Source: Pseudonocardiales bacterium (lineage in GTDB: Bacteria; Actinomycetota; Actinomycetes; Mycobacteriales; Pseudonocardiaceae). Taken from it: DNA of 45,888 nt. The DNA is taken from the NCBI GenBank assembly GCA_019247305.1, contig JAFAPC010000101.1:1-45888 (forward strand), in the 5' to 3' direction. Each line of letters starts with the position of its first letter. The first letter of the stretch is position 1. The translations under genes were made by a program, and so were the position numbers. The notes beneath the pieces were generated by a model, which was given only the letters and a program-made list of their open reading frames with translations, searched no databases and was not told the DNA's origin. Below, in pieces: positions 21,513 through 29,309 of this stretch.

Positions 21513-21589
21513 ATGATCGCTGAAACTGTGTCGTGGCCGTGCAGCGCTGCACTGTCACACCTCACTTTCGGCGATCATGAGCGCCACGA
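21513..21589. promoter_or_regulatory. Nested inverted repeats upstream of CYTH gene
   Basis: ATGATCGCTGAAA (21513-21525) pairs with TTTCGGCGATCAT (21566-21578) with one mismatch. GTCGTGGC (about 21530) pairs with GCCACGAC (about 21582). A perfect 14-bp palindrome, GTGCAGCGCTGCAC, lies at 21539-21552. The a-b-c-c'-a'-b' order would form a pseudoknot in RNA or a compound operator in DNA. It sits about 125 bp ahead of the next start; the function is unknown. Confidence 0.5.
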
Positions 21590-21712
21590 CGATGGCCCGG
21601 ACAGATACAACCCCCGGCTGACGAGCTTCGCCGCATGGCGCGGTGTATCGGGGGTGCCGTAGGTTCGTCGAAGAGCGGACCGGGAGCGGACGAGCGGTGG
21701 TGGGAGGCGAGG

Positions 21713-22285
21713 GTGGCAGTTGAGGCGGAAGTGAAGGCGCTCGTTCGCGACCCCGAGCGCCTGCACGCGGTGCTGTCGCGGCGGGCGGTGAGTGAACGTT
21801 TGATCTATTCCGATCGTTATTTCGACTACCCGGATCGGGGCTGGACCCGCCAGGGCAGCGAGCTGCGGGTGCGGACCGTCACCGACGACCGTGGCCGGAG
21901 CCTCGCAATGCTCACCTTCACAGAACCCGCGGTGGATCACGCCAGCGGGTCGACACCGGAGCACGAGACGGTGATCGAGAATGCCGACGTCCTGGTCACC
22001 GTGCTCACCGCACTGGGCCTCGAGCAGATCATGTCCTTCGACAAGCAGTGCGTGAACTACCGGTTCACCGCGAGGGGACGTGAGCTGCTTGCCACCGTGG
22101 TCAGTGTCCCCGAGCTGGCGGGACGGACGTTCCTTGAGCTAGAGACCCTCGCCGAGGCGAATGAGGTGCCCACCGCGTTGGAGTTCCTCCGGTCTGTGCT
22201 GCACGAGTTAGGGATCGACGACAGCGACCTCACCACCCAGGCATACACCGATGCCCTCGCGACCCACCGAGACGCCACCCAGTAG
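21713..22285 (+). CDS. CYTH-domain protein (class IV adenylate cyclase/triphosphatase-like)
   Basis: A 190-residue CYTH (triphosphate tunnel metalloenzyme) protein. The diagnostic ExExK motif is seen at the N-terminus as EAEVK. Basic and acidic strands follow (SDRYFDYPD, SELRVRTV), then YRF and FLELETL near the C-terminus. Family members bind triphosphates and divalent metal and act as adenylate cyclases or as inorganic- or thiamine-triphosphatases; the actual substrate cannot be read from sequence. I chose the GTG at 21713 because GGGAGG sits 5-6 bases upstream and the ExExK strand then begins at residue 4, as is usual; the frame is open about 26 codons further. It converges with the methyltransferase gene, 28 bp away. 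Confidence 0.8.
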   Translation: MAVEAEVKALVRDPERLHAVLSRRAVSERLIYSDRYFDYPDRGWTRQGSELRVRTVTDDRGRSLAMLTFTEPAVDHASGSTPEHETVIENADVLVTVLTALGLEQIMSFDKQCVNYRFTARGRELLATVVSVPELAGRTFLELETLAEANEVPTALEFLRSVLHELGIDDSDLTTQAYTDALATHRDATQ

Positions 22286-22313
22286 CTAATACAGTCAACC
22301 TGGCAGGGGCTTC

Positions 22314-23162
22314 TTATTGGTCGCGGAGCAGGGTGGTCAACGGCAGTCGGCTGATGTCCTGGGCGGGGCGGGACAGGTGCAGGGTGGTGTGGAACCAGCC
22401 GCAGGTTTCCTTGCCGTATGGGTCTGTGTTAGCCGCGGTGACCGCGTCGATGGCGTGCTGTTGTTCGCGTGCGTCAGTGAAGCGGCGCTGGGGAAAGGTG
22501 CGGGTGGCATCGTGTTCGGTGACCAGGCCGTGCGTGGCCAGGGAGTCGGTGACGGCGCGGTAGGAGTGGCCGCGCAGGACGAAGGCGGCAACCCATACCG
22601 GGTGGCGGGTGCTGGCGAGGAGGGGTTCGAAGGTGTGGGGGGACAGGAAGCTGACACCACCGGTGATCGTGATCAGGCGGGTGGGGTGTGCGGCGCGGTG
22701 GAGGGTGGGGCTGGGTGGGTCTGTCTCCAGGTTCTCGGCAAATCCCTCATCAAGCAGGCCGACGGCACGGGCGTAGGCGATGGCGTTGGGCGCGACGTCA
22801 AGCCCGATCACCCGGACGGGATGTGGGTGTCGGCGGACGGCGTAGTACGCGCGGTCTCGTTCGATCAGTTCGGCGGTGGTGAGGGCCTCAGTCTGGGACG
22901 AGGCGTAGTGGTCGTAGAGGTCGCGCAGGGTGAGATCGTGGTTGAGCAGGGCGGCGTTGATGCCGTAGGAGCAGCACAGGTCCAGCACGGTGTGAACCGG
23001 TCTGGTGGTGGCCGGGTGCTGGTCAAGGGCGGCGACGATACGTCGGAAGACACACTGGGCGTGGTGGGGTGTCTGGTGATGTGGCGGGGATGTGTTGCCC
23101 GCGGAGCCAGCATTCCGACACGATGACGAGGAACCGTGCGGCTCGGAGGCGTGGGTGGTCAC
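22314..23162 (-). CDS. Class I SAM-dependent methyltransferase-like protein
   Basis: A 282-residue protein with a Rossmann-type SAM site: TVLDLCCSYGINAALL (motif I, about residue 58) and VIGLDVAPNAIAYA (the acidic residue after strand 2). The remainder contains ITGGVSFLSPHTFEPLL, in the position of the methyltransferase post-I/motif II region. The substrate is unknown and no neighbour indicates one. The GTG start lies about 40 bp inside the divergent SGNH gene if that gene begins at 23123; the overlap disappears if the later SGNH start is used. GC and codon use match the surroundings. Confidence 0.65.
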   Translation of the reverse strand: MTTHASEPHGSSSSCRNAGSAGNTSPPHHQTPHHAQCVFRRIVAALDQHPATTRPVHTVLDLCCSYGINAALLNHDLTLRDLYDHYASSQTEALTTAELIERDRAYYAVRRHPHPVRVIGLDVAPNAIAYARAVGLLDEGFAENLETDPPSPTLHRAAHPTRLITITGGVSFLSPHTFEPLLASTRHPVWVAAFVLRGHSYRAVTDSLATHGLVTEHDATRTFPQRRFTDAREQQHAIDAVTAANTDPYGKETCGWFHTTLHLSRPAQDISRLPLTTLLRDQ

Positions 23163-24055
23163 TTCCTGGGGGTGGGGCTGTGGGTCGCCGTGATGTCTTT
23201 GCTGCCGCGACTATCGTGATGTCGCTGCTGGGGCTGCCCAACATCGCAGTGACCACGACGGTGAGCCTCCCAACGCGGTACGTCGCGCTAGGGGATTCGT
23301 ACGCATCGGGTCCAGGGATTCCGGTGCAGCGGACCGATCCGGTGGGCTGTCAGCGCTCGACCCAGAACTATCCGGCCCGCCTGGCGGTGGCGCTGGGCAT
23401 CCACGATTACACCGACGTGAGCTGCGGCGGCGCGCAAACCGAGAATATGACGGTTTCCCAGCCGGTCCAGCTGGGTCCTAACCCACCGCAGTTCGACGCC
23501 TTGACGCCGGATACCGAGCTCGTCACGGTGACCATCGGGGGCAACGATATCAACATCGGTGGTCTGTGGTTGACGTGCGCTCGGCTTGGTGCGAGCGACC
23601 CGTTGGGCAATCCGTGTCAGCGCCACGCCACCGTGGGCGGTACCGACTCCTACGCGCAGCGCATCGCGGCTGCGGCGCTGAGGGTCGCTCGGGTGCTGGA
23701 GGGCATTCGGGCGCGCTCGCCGCGGGCGACGGTGCTGGTCGTGGGCTACCTGCGGCTCTTGCCGCCCGCGGTGGGGTGTTATCCGGATTTCCCGATTGCC
23801 CGCGGGGATGTGCCGTATGTGGCTGGGGTAGAGCAGCAGCTCAACGCCATGCTCGCCCACCAGGCCAGCACCCACGGCGCCGTCTTTGTCGACGCCTACG
23901 CCCGCTCACTCGGCCACGACGCCTGCCAACAGCCCACCGTGAAGTGGGTGGAGGGCACGACCCTGACCAACCCGGCTTTCCCGATGCATCCCAATGCCCT
24001 CGGCATGCAGAAGGTGGCCGATTTCGCGCTGGACCTCTTCAAGGGGCACCATTGA
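23123..24055 (+). CDS. Secreted SGNH/GDSL hydrolase
   Basis: Exported lipase/esterase-type hydrolase of about 310 residues. An N-terminal signal with paired arginines (GRRDVF) and a hydrophobic run (AAATIVMSLLG) suggests Tat or Sec export. The catalytic blocks are ALGDSYASG (Ser), TIGGNDINI (Gly/Asn) and FPMHPNALGM (His). Six cysteines in the mature part (GCQRS, SCGG, TCARL, PCQRH, GCYPD, ACQQ) match the three-disulfide layout of Streptomyces extracellular SGNH esterases. The physiological ester is unknown. The ATG at 23123 is given, but a GTG at 23180 would leave a compact signal peptide and avoid overlapping the divergent methyltransferase, so it is a real alternative. Confidence 0.85.
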   Translation: MTRNRAARRRGWSLPGGGAVGRRDVFAAATIVMSLLGLPNIAVTTTVSLPTRYVALGDSYASGPGIPVQRTDPVGCQRSTQNYPARLAVALGIHDYTDVSCGGAQTENMTVSQPVQLGPNPPQFDALTPDTELVTVTIGGNDINIGGLWLTCARLGASDPLGNPCQRHATVGGTDSYAQRIAAAALRVARVLEGIRARSPRATVLVVGYLRLLPPAVGCYPDFPIARGDVPYVAGVEQQLNAMLAHQASTHGAVFVDAYARSLGHDACQQPTVKWVEGTTLTNPAFPMHPNALGMQKVADFALDLFKGHH

Positions 24056-24137
24056 TCCTGGAGGGGCCTCACGCATCCAGGTAACCTACAGCCTCGCTAG
24101 TCGAAGCATTCCTGGGCGGACTTCTGGGGCGCGCGAC

Positions 24138-24172
24138 CGGCGTCCACGTCGTCGACCGTGACGTGGACGCCG
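24138..24172. terminator. Hairpin between convergent genes
   Basis: A perfect 13-bp stem, CGGCGTCCACGTC with GACGTGGACGCCG, and a 9-base loop, lying between the ends of the SGNH and protoglobin-like genes. No T-run follows on either strand, so it would be a GC-stem terminator of the actinomycete kind, serving both directions. Confidence 0.6.
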
Positions 24173-24190
24173 AGCCGGGAGGGGAGGTCC

Positions 24191-25276
24191 TCAGGTGGTG
24201 GCGAGGTAGGGTTTGAGGAGGATGCCGAGTTGGAGGGTGAACATCCGCATCCAGGCTTGGCCTACTTCTGCGGCTGCTGCTGGTTCGGGGAACTGTCCGA
24301 AGACGTACTCGCCGTCGGGTGTAGGGGCGATGGTGTTGAGTGCGGTCATGACCCGCATTTGGACCCATCCCATGAGCGCGATGGTGAGGTCGGCGGGGAT
24401 GACCACGTTGGGGTAGTCACCGCCGCCTTGGACATGGGCGTCGGCTACTTTGGACATGTAGGTGTGGAAGTCGCCGTCCATGGGTTTGGTGGTGCTTTTG
24501 GTCCACCATGCTTTAAGGGTCATTTTGCGGTGGGCGAGGTGGCCGGCGTCTTGGAAGTATCCGGCTGACTCCGGGCGGGAGAGGAGGTAGTCGTAGGCGA
24601 GGGTGACGACGCCTCCGGCGGCTGGTCCCAGGAGAGGGCCGGTTTTGCGGAGAATGGTTGCTTCTTTGGGGCCGAAACCGGCGAAGCCCGCGTAGGGATG
24701 GAACTCGGCGGCCTCGTGGCGACCGAGGGGTTGGTCGGGTTCGGCGAGGCTGGGGGCGAGGATGATGCCGAGCTGGAGCATGAGCTGGTTCATCCAGGCC
24801 GCGCCCGCGGCGGAGACGGTGACGACGTCGTAGGTGGCGCCCAGGGCCTGGAGAATGGGCCCTTGGAGCCAGGCCATCAGGGCGAGGATGAGCTGCGGTG
24901 GCAGTGGTGTTTGGACTCCGGGGAAGGTGACGTCCGTTCCGCCGAGATGGCTGGTGCTTCGGATGAAGTGTGCGAGGTCGCCGTTGAAGGGTCCGTTGGC
25001 TGTTCTGTCGAGCCATTCTTTGATGAGTGGTTCGTCGATGGCCAGATGTGATCTGGCGAGCAGGGGCGCGGATTCTGGGCGGGTGGTGAGGTATTCGGTA
25101 ATGGCTGCGGGGAGCTGGTCGAGTAGCGCGGTGATTCCTCTGCTGGTCTCTTGGATGGCGCTGGCTTCGTAGGTGCCGAATCCGGCGAACTCGGCCAGTG
25201 GGGCGAATTCTGGGGTGACCAGTTGATCGTATCCTGCGGTCCCCTGGGTGTCCTGGGCATTGCTGACTACGGTCAT
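24191..25276 (-). CDS. Two-domain protoglobin-like protein
   Basis: A 361-residue protein of two homologous all-helical halves, roughly 25-185 and 190-361. Each half begins AGFG, carries a YLLSRPESAGYF or YLTTRPESAPLL element, then a helix ending in a His (ADAH in the second, STSH in the first), then a segment ending ALMGWVQ or ALMAWLQ, and finally MLQLGI or TLQLGI. The pattern of a Pro-Glu pair, a W/F helix and an isolated His followed by a hydrophobic helix resembles sensor globins/protoglobins, where that His binds haem iron. This assignment is by eye. No transmitter domain is attached, so it may bind gas or store ligand rather than signal directly. A GAGGGG ribosome site precedes the ATG. 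A 20-bp tandem repeat lies about 125-165 bp upstream. Confidence 0.6.
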   Translation of the reverse strand: MTVVSNAQDTQGTAGYDQLVTPEFAPLAEFAGFGTYEASAIQETSRGITALLDQLPAAITEYLTTRPESAPLLARSHLAIDEPLIKEWLDRTANGPFNGDLAHFIRSTSHLGGTDVTFPGVQTPLPPQLILALMAWLQGPILQALGATYDVVTVSAAGAAWMNQLMLQLGIILAPSLAEPDQPLGRHEAAEFHPYAGFAGFGPKEATILRKTGPLLGPAAGGVVTLAYDYLLSRPESAGYFQDAGHLAHRKMTLKAWWTKSTTKPMDGDFHTYMSKVADAHVQGGGDYPNVVIPADLTIALMGWVQMRVMTALNTIAPTPDGEYVFGQFPEPAAAAEVGQAWMRMFTLQLGILLKPYLATT

Positions 25277-25400
25277 GATTATTCCCCTCTCATCTCAGGC
25301 GGCATTCCACGCTCGTGCGGGCTGGAATCTGGGCGCAGCGCTGAAACCAGATGGCCTCCCGGCTGAGTTTATTGGGTCCCTGGCTAGCGGGCGGTTACGT

Positions 25401-25440
25401 CAGCGTTGGATTCAGGTAACCAGCGTTGGATTCAGGTAAC
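25401..25440 (+). repeat. 20-bp perfect tandem repeat upstream of protoglobin-like gene
   Basis: CAGCGTTGGATTCAGGTAAC occurs twice head to tail, followed by CAGG. It lies in the 221-bp gap between the MFS gene's end and the protoglobin-like gene's start. Possible operator iterons or a simple slippage duplication. Confidence 0.85.
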
Positions 25441-25497
25441 CAGGCGCTCACAGACCTTAACATCCCGCTGTGAGCTGTCGAGAGCGGGTGACGGTGC

Positions 25498-26700
25498 TCA
25501 CGCTGGTGTGGGGCCGCTCTCCTCGCGGCGAAGCAGCGGAATAAACAACAGCAGCGCCAGTGCCTGGGTGAGCACCGTGAAGATAACCACGATAGTGATC
25601 GAGTAGCCGTAGAGTGCGCCGAGGATCGTGCCGCCGGCCAGCCAGGCCAGCCCGTAGACCGCGGTGAAGGTGCCGTACCCCATCCCGCGACGCGCGGCCG
25701 GGACCAGATCGGCCACGGCCGCGCGCATGGTGGACTCGTGGACGCCCATTGCGGCCCCCCACACCACCGCGCCCAGGCACACCAGCGTCATGGACGTGGA
25801 GTACGACAGGAACGCGACCGCGCCGGCCAGCACCGGGAGCACCACCAGACCACGCAGACCGATCCGGTCGTAGCTCGCGCCGGCGGCCAGGGCGGCCAGC
25901 GCAGCCACCCCCATCGCGACCGCGTAGAGGACCGGGATCAGCGGTTCCGGCACGACGTGGCGGACCTGGAGGTGGTAGGAGAGCACGCCGAAGGTCGCGT
26001 ACCCCAGCATGGTCATCGCCGTGAAGGCGGTGTAGGCCCAGAAGCGGGCGGAGAATCGCGGACCGGCCGCGGCTATGGGGTTGACCGACACCGGCTCACT
26101 TGGGGAGTCCTCGTAGTCCCCGGGGGTCGGGACTGCTCGGCGCAGCCAGGCCAGCAGCGCCAGGGTGGCGACCGCAGGGACGACCAGCACCCCGAACCCG
26201 AGGCGGTATCCGGAGATCGCCACCATGGCAGCCACCACCAACGGACCGACCAACGCCCCGGACTGGTCGAGGGCCTCGTGGAGGGCGAAGGCCCGGCCCC
26301 GGCCGATCCGGCTGCTGGCCTGGGCGAGCATGGTGTCCCGCGCGGGGACCCGCACGGCCTTGCCGAAGCGTTCGGCGACCACCAGCACCGCGGCCTGCCA
26401 GAGCGTCTGGGCCAGCGCCAGCGGCGGCACCGCGGCCACGGTCACCACATAACCAATGATCGACAATGCCCAGTGTCGCCCCGTCCGGTCCGACAGCCGC
26501 CCGGTACCCAACCGCAGCATCAACGCGACTGCCTCACCGAGCCCGGTCACGAACCCAACGACCACCGCACTGGCACCGAGGGTGGCCAGAAACGGGCCGA
26601 CGATCGCCCGAGCCCCTTCATAGACGAAGTCCGCCAGGCCGCTGACCACCCCGAAGACCAGCACGAACCGCAGCGGGGAGAGCCGGTTGGCCGCCGTCAC
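25498..26700 (-). CDS. MFS transporter
   Basis: A 400-residue membrane protein with about 12 predicted hydrophobic helices and the major facilitator signature between helices 2 and 3, GRLSDRTGRHWAL. The first half has LVVAERFGKAVRVPARDTML, the second half ASYDRIGLRGL, the equivalent loop between helices 8 and 9. This looks like a drug- or metabolite-efflux MFS permease; the substrate is unknown. The start is a GTG. It lies just upstream, on the same strand, of the protoglobin-like gene (gap 221 bp), so they could share a transcript, but the repeats in the gap argue for a separate promoter. Confidence 0.8.
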   Translation of the reverse strand: MTAANRLSPLRFVLVFGVVSGLADFVYEGARAIVGPFLATLGASAVVVGFVTGLGEAVALMLRLGTGRLSDRTGRHWALSIIGYVVTVAAVPPLALAQTLWQAAVLVVAERFGKAVRVPARDTMLAQASSRIGRGRAFALHEALDQSGALVGPLVVAAMVAISGYRLGFGVLVVPAVATLALLAWLRRAVPTPGDYEDSPSEPVSVNPIAAAGPRFSARFWAYTAFTAMTMLGYATFGVLSYHLQVRHVVPEPLIPVLYAVAMGVAALAALAAGASYDRIGLRGLVVLPVLAGAVAFLSYSTSMTLVCLGAVVWGAAMGVHESTMRAAVADLVPAARRGMGYGTFTAVYGLAWLAGGTILGALYGYSITIVVIFTVLTQALALLLFIPLLRREESGPTPA

Positions 26701-27147
26701 GCCAGCTCACGCCCCGCCAGCCCACCCGGCACGGCGGGCGGCGGCGGTCTGTCGATCGTGACCGCATGTCCTCCCGGGATTGTGGACACCATCAGGTCGG
26801 TCGCCCCCCAGCCCCGCTCGCTGCCTCCTTGGCGCCTCCCGCCGACGCCACGCTGGGTGCTGCGGTAGAGACTGTTAGTGTTTTGGGTATTCCGCGGTTT
26901 TAGTGAGCCCCGTCACCATAGGTGCAGTATGACCGATAACCGCACGCCGAAGCAAGATGACCGCACGCCGACGCTAGCGGTCAGCGACTATGGCCTAGGT
27001 GCCGGCCGGAGCGTTAGGGTCGGCGGCGCGGCGATGAGCACCGAGCGGTCTCCGGGTAAATCGATCGACTGGGTAACTGGGGAAGTGTGAATGCCGTCCT
27101 TCCTCACTTCCTCAGCACACGGGCAAAACAGAAAAGGATCACACCTG
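26701..27147. other. Divergent intergenic region ahead of the RiPP-like pair
   Basis: Between the MFS start (minus) and the small peptide gene (plus). A 53-codon frame (ATG 26929, stop 27090) exists but has no ribosome site and no recognisable features, so it is not called. Promoters for both directions should lie here; none is clear by eye. Confidence 0.4.
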
Positions 27148-27297
27148 ATGGGCAAGCACGATCGGGAAAAAGAAGAGGATGGGCAGTGGCCTACGGACAA
27201 GCCGCTACCCAAGGGTGACTGGGTGCAAAAAGACGACGGCGGCCGGCACAGTGGTGGTAAGCAGGATGACGACAAACGGGACGACGACAAGAAATGA
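27148..27297 (+). CDS. Short Asp/Lys-rich peptide, candidate RiPP precursor
   Basis: A 49-residue, very hydrophilic peptide. It opens MGKHDREKEEDG, has a central part with PTDKPLPKGDW, then DDGG, and ends in repeated DDDK/R. There are no cysteines. AAAAGGA lies 8-9 bases ahead of the ATG, a clear ribosome site. The stop overlaps the start of a PIMT-type methyltransferase (ATGA), so the two are co-translated. A charged small peptide immediately before a PIMT homologue is the minimal layout described for imiditides, RiPPs whose aspartate is methylated and closed to an aspartimide. The Asp-Gly within DDGG, or GDW, would be the likeliest modified site; that is inference. It could instead be a small acidic partner of the enzyme. 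Confidence 0.65.
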   Translation: MGKHDREKEEDGQWPTDKPLPKGDWVQKDDGGRHSGGKQDDDKRDDDKK

Positions 27298-28466
27298 CCG
27301 ATCCGCGGGTGCTGTCCCAGCAGTTGCTTGAGCGGTTGGCCAGCAGTGGTGAACTGGCCCCGGCCTGGTCGGACGCGTTCGCGGCGGTACCGCGCCACCA
27401 GTTCATCCCGGACACGATCTGGATCACACGCGGTGCCGAGCTGATCCCTGTGCATCGCGCCGAGGATCCGCAGGAGTGGATGCGGCGCGCCTACGGGCCG
27501 GCTGCGATGATCACCCAGGTGGACGATGGACACCCCGCCAGGCCCGGGCGGCGCGAGCGCTCCATCACCAGCTCCGCCAGCCAACCCAACGTGGTCGCCG
27601 GCATGCTCGATGCCCTCGACGTCCAACCTGGCATGCGGGTGTTGGAGATCGGCACTGGGACTGGCTACAACGCCGCCCTCCTCGCGCACCGCCTCGGCTC
27701 GGCGGCCGTGACCAGCGTCGAGATCGACCCTGACCTCGCCGAGCAGGCCCGCCGGGCGCTCATGACCAGCGGCTACCCGCTCGCCGTCATCACGGCGGAC
27801 GGAACGCGGGGCTACCCACCGCACGCACCGTATGACCGGATCATGTCCACGGCCGCTGTGCAGCAGGTGCCCTACCCGTGGATAGCGCAGACCCGCCCCG
27901 GTGGGAAGATCCTCACTCCGTGGGGAACACCTTACCACAACGGGGCGCTGGTCTCGTTCACTGTCAACGGTGACGGCACTGCTCACGGGCGCATCGTGGG
28001 CAATGTGGCGTTCATGTTCCTGCGCGATCAGCGCATTGACGCCAGTGTTGATGACGAGGAATGCGACGAGACCACCGCCCGCGCACGGCACACCAGGGTG
28101 GCGCCCTACAGCGTGGCCGGTGACTACGATGCGTCCCTGGCCATCGGGATGACCGTGCCCGGCTGTTCGGTGATCATGGCGTCTGATCCTCGGGCCGAGC
28201 TGACGGGCACGCTCTGGTTCGTTGACCCCGACACCCACTCGTGGGCCACCCTGCGCTACCAGCCCCATACCCGCACGTACCCCGTTCACCAGTCCGGACC
28301 GCGTAACCTCTGGGACGAGGTCGAGGCCGCATATCACGGGTGGTGCCAGGCGGGGCGCCCCGGCCCGCAGCGATGGCGGATCACGGTCACCCCCGAAGGT
28401 CAACAGGTCACCCTCACCGAGACCAGCGCAATTCACCCTGCTGAGAAGCATGCTGCTGGGGCATAA
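27294..28466 (+). CDS. PIMT-type O-methyltransferase, imiditide/graspetide-like
   Basis: A 390-residue homologue of protein-L-isoaspartate O-methyltransferase, which is usually near 210 residues. The N-terminal half has VPRHQFIPD, then SSASQPNVVAGML (the family's S-x-P substrate loop), VLEIGTGTGYNAALLA (SAM motif I), SVEIDPDLAEQA, and the GYPPHAPYDRI and PGGKILTPWG blocks. The extra 150-180 C-terminal residues (from about 235) are of the kind seen in PIMT homologues that modify ribosomal peptides rather than repair damaged protein. Its start overlaps the stop of the 49-residue acidic peptide, its likely substrate. No ATP-grasp or lanthipeptide synthetase gene is within several kb, which favours a two-gene imiditide-like system over a graspetide. 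A housekeeping repair enzyme would lack the extension and the coupled peptide. Confidence 0.8.
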   Translation: MTDPRVLSQQLLERLASSGELAPAWSDAFAAVPRHQFIPDTIWITRGAELIPVHRAEDPQEWMRRAYGPAAMITQVDDGHPARPGRRERSITSSASQPNVVAGMLDALDVQPGMRVLEIGTGTGYNAALLAHRLGSAAVTSVEIDPDLAEQARRALMTSGYPLAVITADGTRGYPPHAPYDRIMSTAAVQQVPYPWIAQTRPGGKILTPWGTPYHNGALVSFTVNGDGTAHGRIVGNVAFMFLRDQRIDASVDDEECDETTARARHTRVAPYSVAGDYDASLAIGMTVPGCSVIMASDPRAELTGTLWFVDPDTHSWATLRYQPHTRTYPVHQSGPRNLWDEVEAAYHGWCQAGRPGPQRWRITVTPEGQQVTLTETSAIHPAEKHAAGA

Positions 28467-28521
28467 TATTCCAATGAGGGGACACGCTCGGAATGAGCTA
28501 TATCACGCAAAATGCTCAATC

Positions 28522-29217
28522 ATGAAGCCGGGCGGACAGTCGGAGACTGTCCGAGGGTGGAGGCACCGAGGGCGCACGCTCGCCATCGTCACCGCTCTTG
28601 CGGCTTCCATGCCGGTAGCCTGCGCATACCATGGGCTCACCATGGCAGCGGTCACCGCAGCTACGCTCCATGGTGAAGGGACGATCGAGGCACCGACCTC
28701 GACTCCCAACGCGGCCACGGCCTCGGCCACCACCACGAGAGCCGAAACGTACAACCCAGCCTTGGCACCGGTCGGCGCCCACTTGACAGCTGTTCTGGCC
28801 CCCTCGGGCGAGTCCACCAACGCGGACTTCACCGCGTCCGGACTGCTGCCCAACCGAGGCTATGCGGTGCACGCCGACGTCAACTCCTGTGGTGGCGTCC
28901 CCACCTCGGAAGGTCCGTCCTACCAAAACCGTATCGACCCGGCTGCCACGGCCCAAGCACCCTCGACCAACCCCGAGTACGCCAACCCGAACAACGAAAT
29001 TTGGCTGGACCTGCGCACTGACGCAACCGGCTCAGGCACCTCGCACACCACGGTGCCCTTCGTGTTCACCGATCGGGGACCGGGGTCGATCGTGGTGTAC
29101 GACGCGATGCAGACCGCCACGGGCCCGGGCCAGGCCGGTAAAGCAGGTGCCCCGGTCGCCTGCCTCACCCTCTCAGCCGTGCAACCCCAGGGTGTTGCGC
29201 CGCGAGGCTCCCGCTAG
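28522..29217 (+). CDS. Secreted SodC-like fold protein lacking metal ligands
   Basis: A 231-residue exported protein: basic N-terminus, hydrophobic segment TLAIVTALAASMPVACA, then a Thr/Ala-rich linker. The C-terminal 150 residues resemble actinobacterial Cu/Zn superoxide dismutase-family proteins: GLLPNRGYAVHADVNSCGG, GPSYQNRIDP, YANPNNEIWLDLRTD, then AGAPVACLTL with the partner Cys. The metal ligands usual at these places appear changed: the second His of HxH is Asp, the His before YQN is Ser, and the later HEH is YDA. It is therefore probably not an active dismutase. The ATG at 28522 is chosen because the signal segment follows directly; ATGs at 28474 and 28450 are alternatives and would put the start nearer or inside the methyltransferase end. 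Confidence 0.7.
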   Translation: MKPGGQSETVRGWRHRGRTLAIVTALAASMPVACAYHGLTMAAVTAATLHGEGTIEAPTSTPNAATASATTTRAETYNPALAPVGAHLTAVLAPSGESTNADFTASGLLPNRGYAVHADVNSCGGVPTSEGPSYQNRIDPAATAQAPSTNPEYANPNNEIWLDLRTDATGSGTSHTTVPFVFTDRGPGSIVVYDAMQTATGPGQAGKAGAPVACLTLSAVQPQGVAPRGSR

Positions 29218-29309
29218 CGCAACGGCCGGTGAGCGGGTCGTCGGTTTTTGTTTCCCCTGGCCTGGGCCGGCCGCTGAGCGGGTAACTCATAGGCACGGCG
29301 GCCGGTAAG

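Noticed and set aside
22317..23126. 269-codon plus-strand frame opposite the methyltransferase
   Set aside because: Gly/Val-rich shadow; SAM-binding motifs are on the minus strand.
25738..26868. 376-codon plus-strand frame opposite the MFS gene
   Set aside because: His/Arg/Gln-rich shadow; the minus strand encodes a clear membrane transporter.
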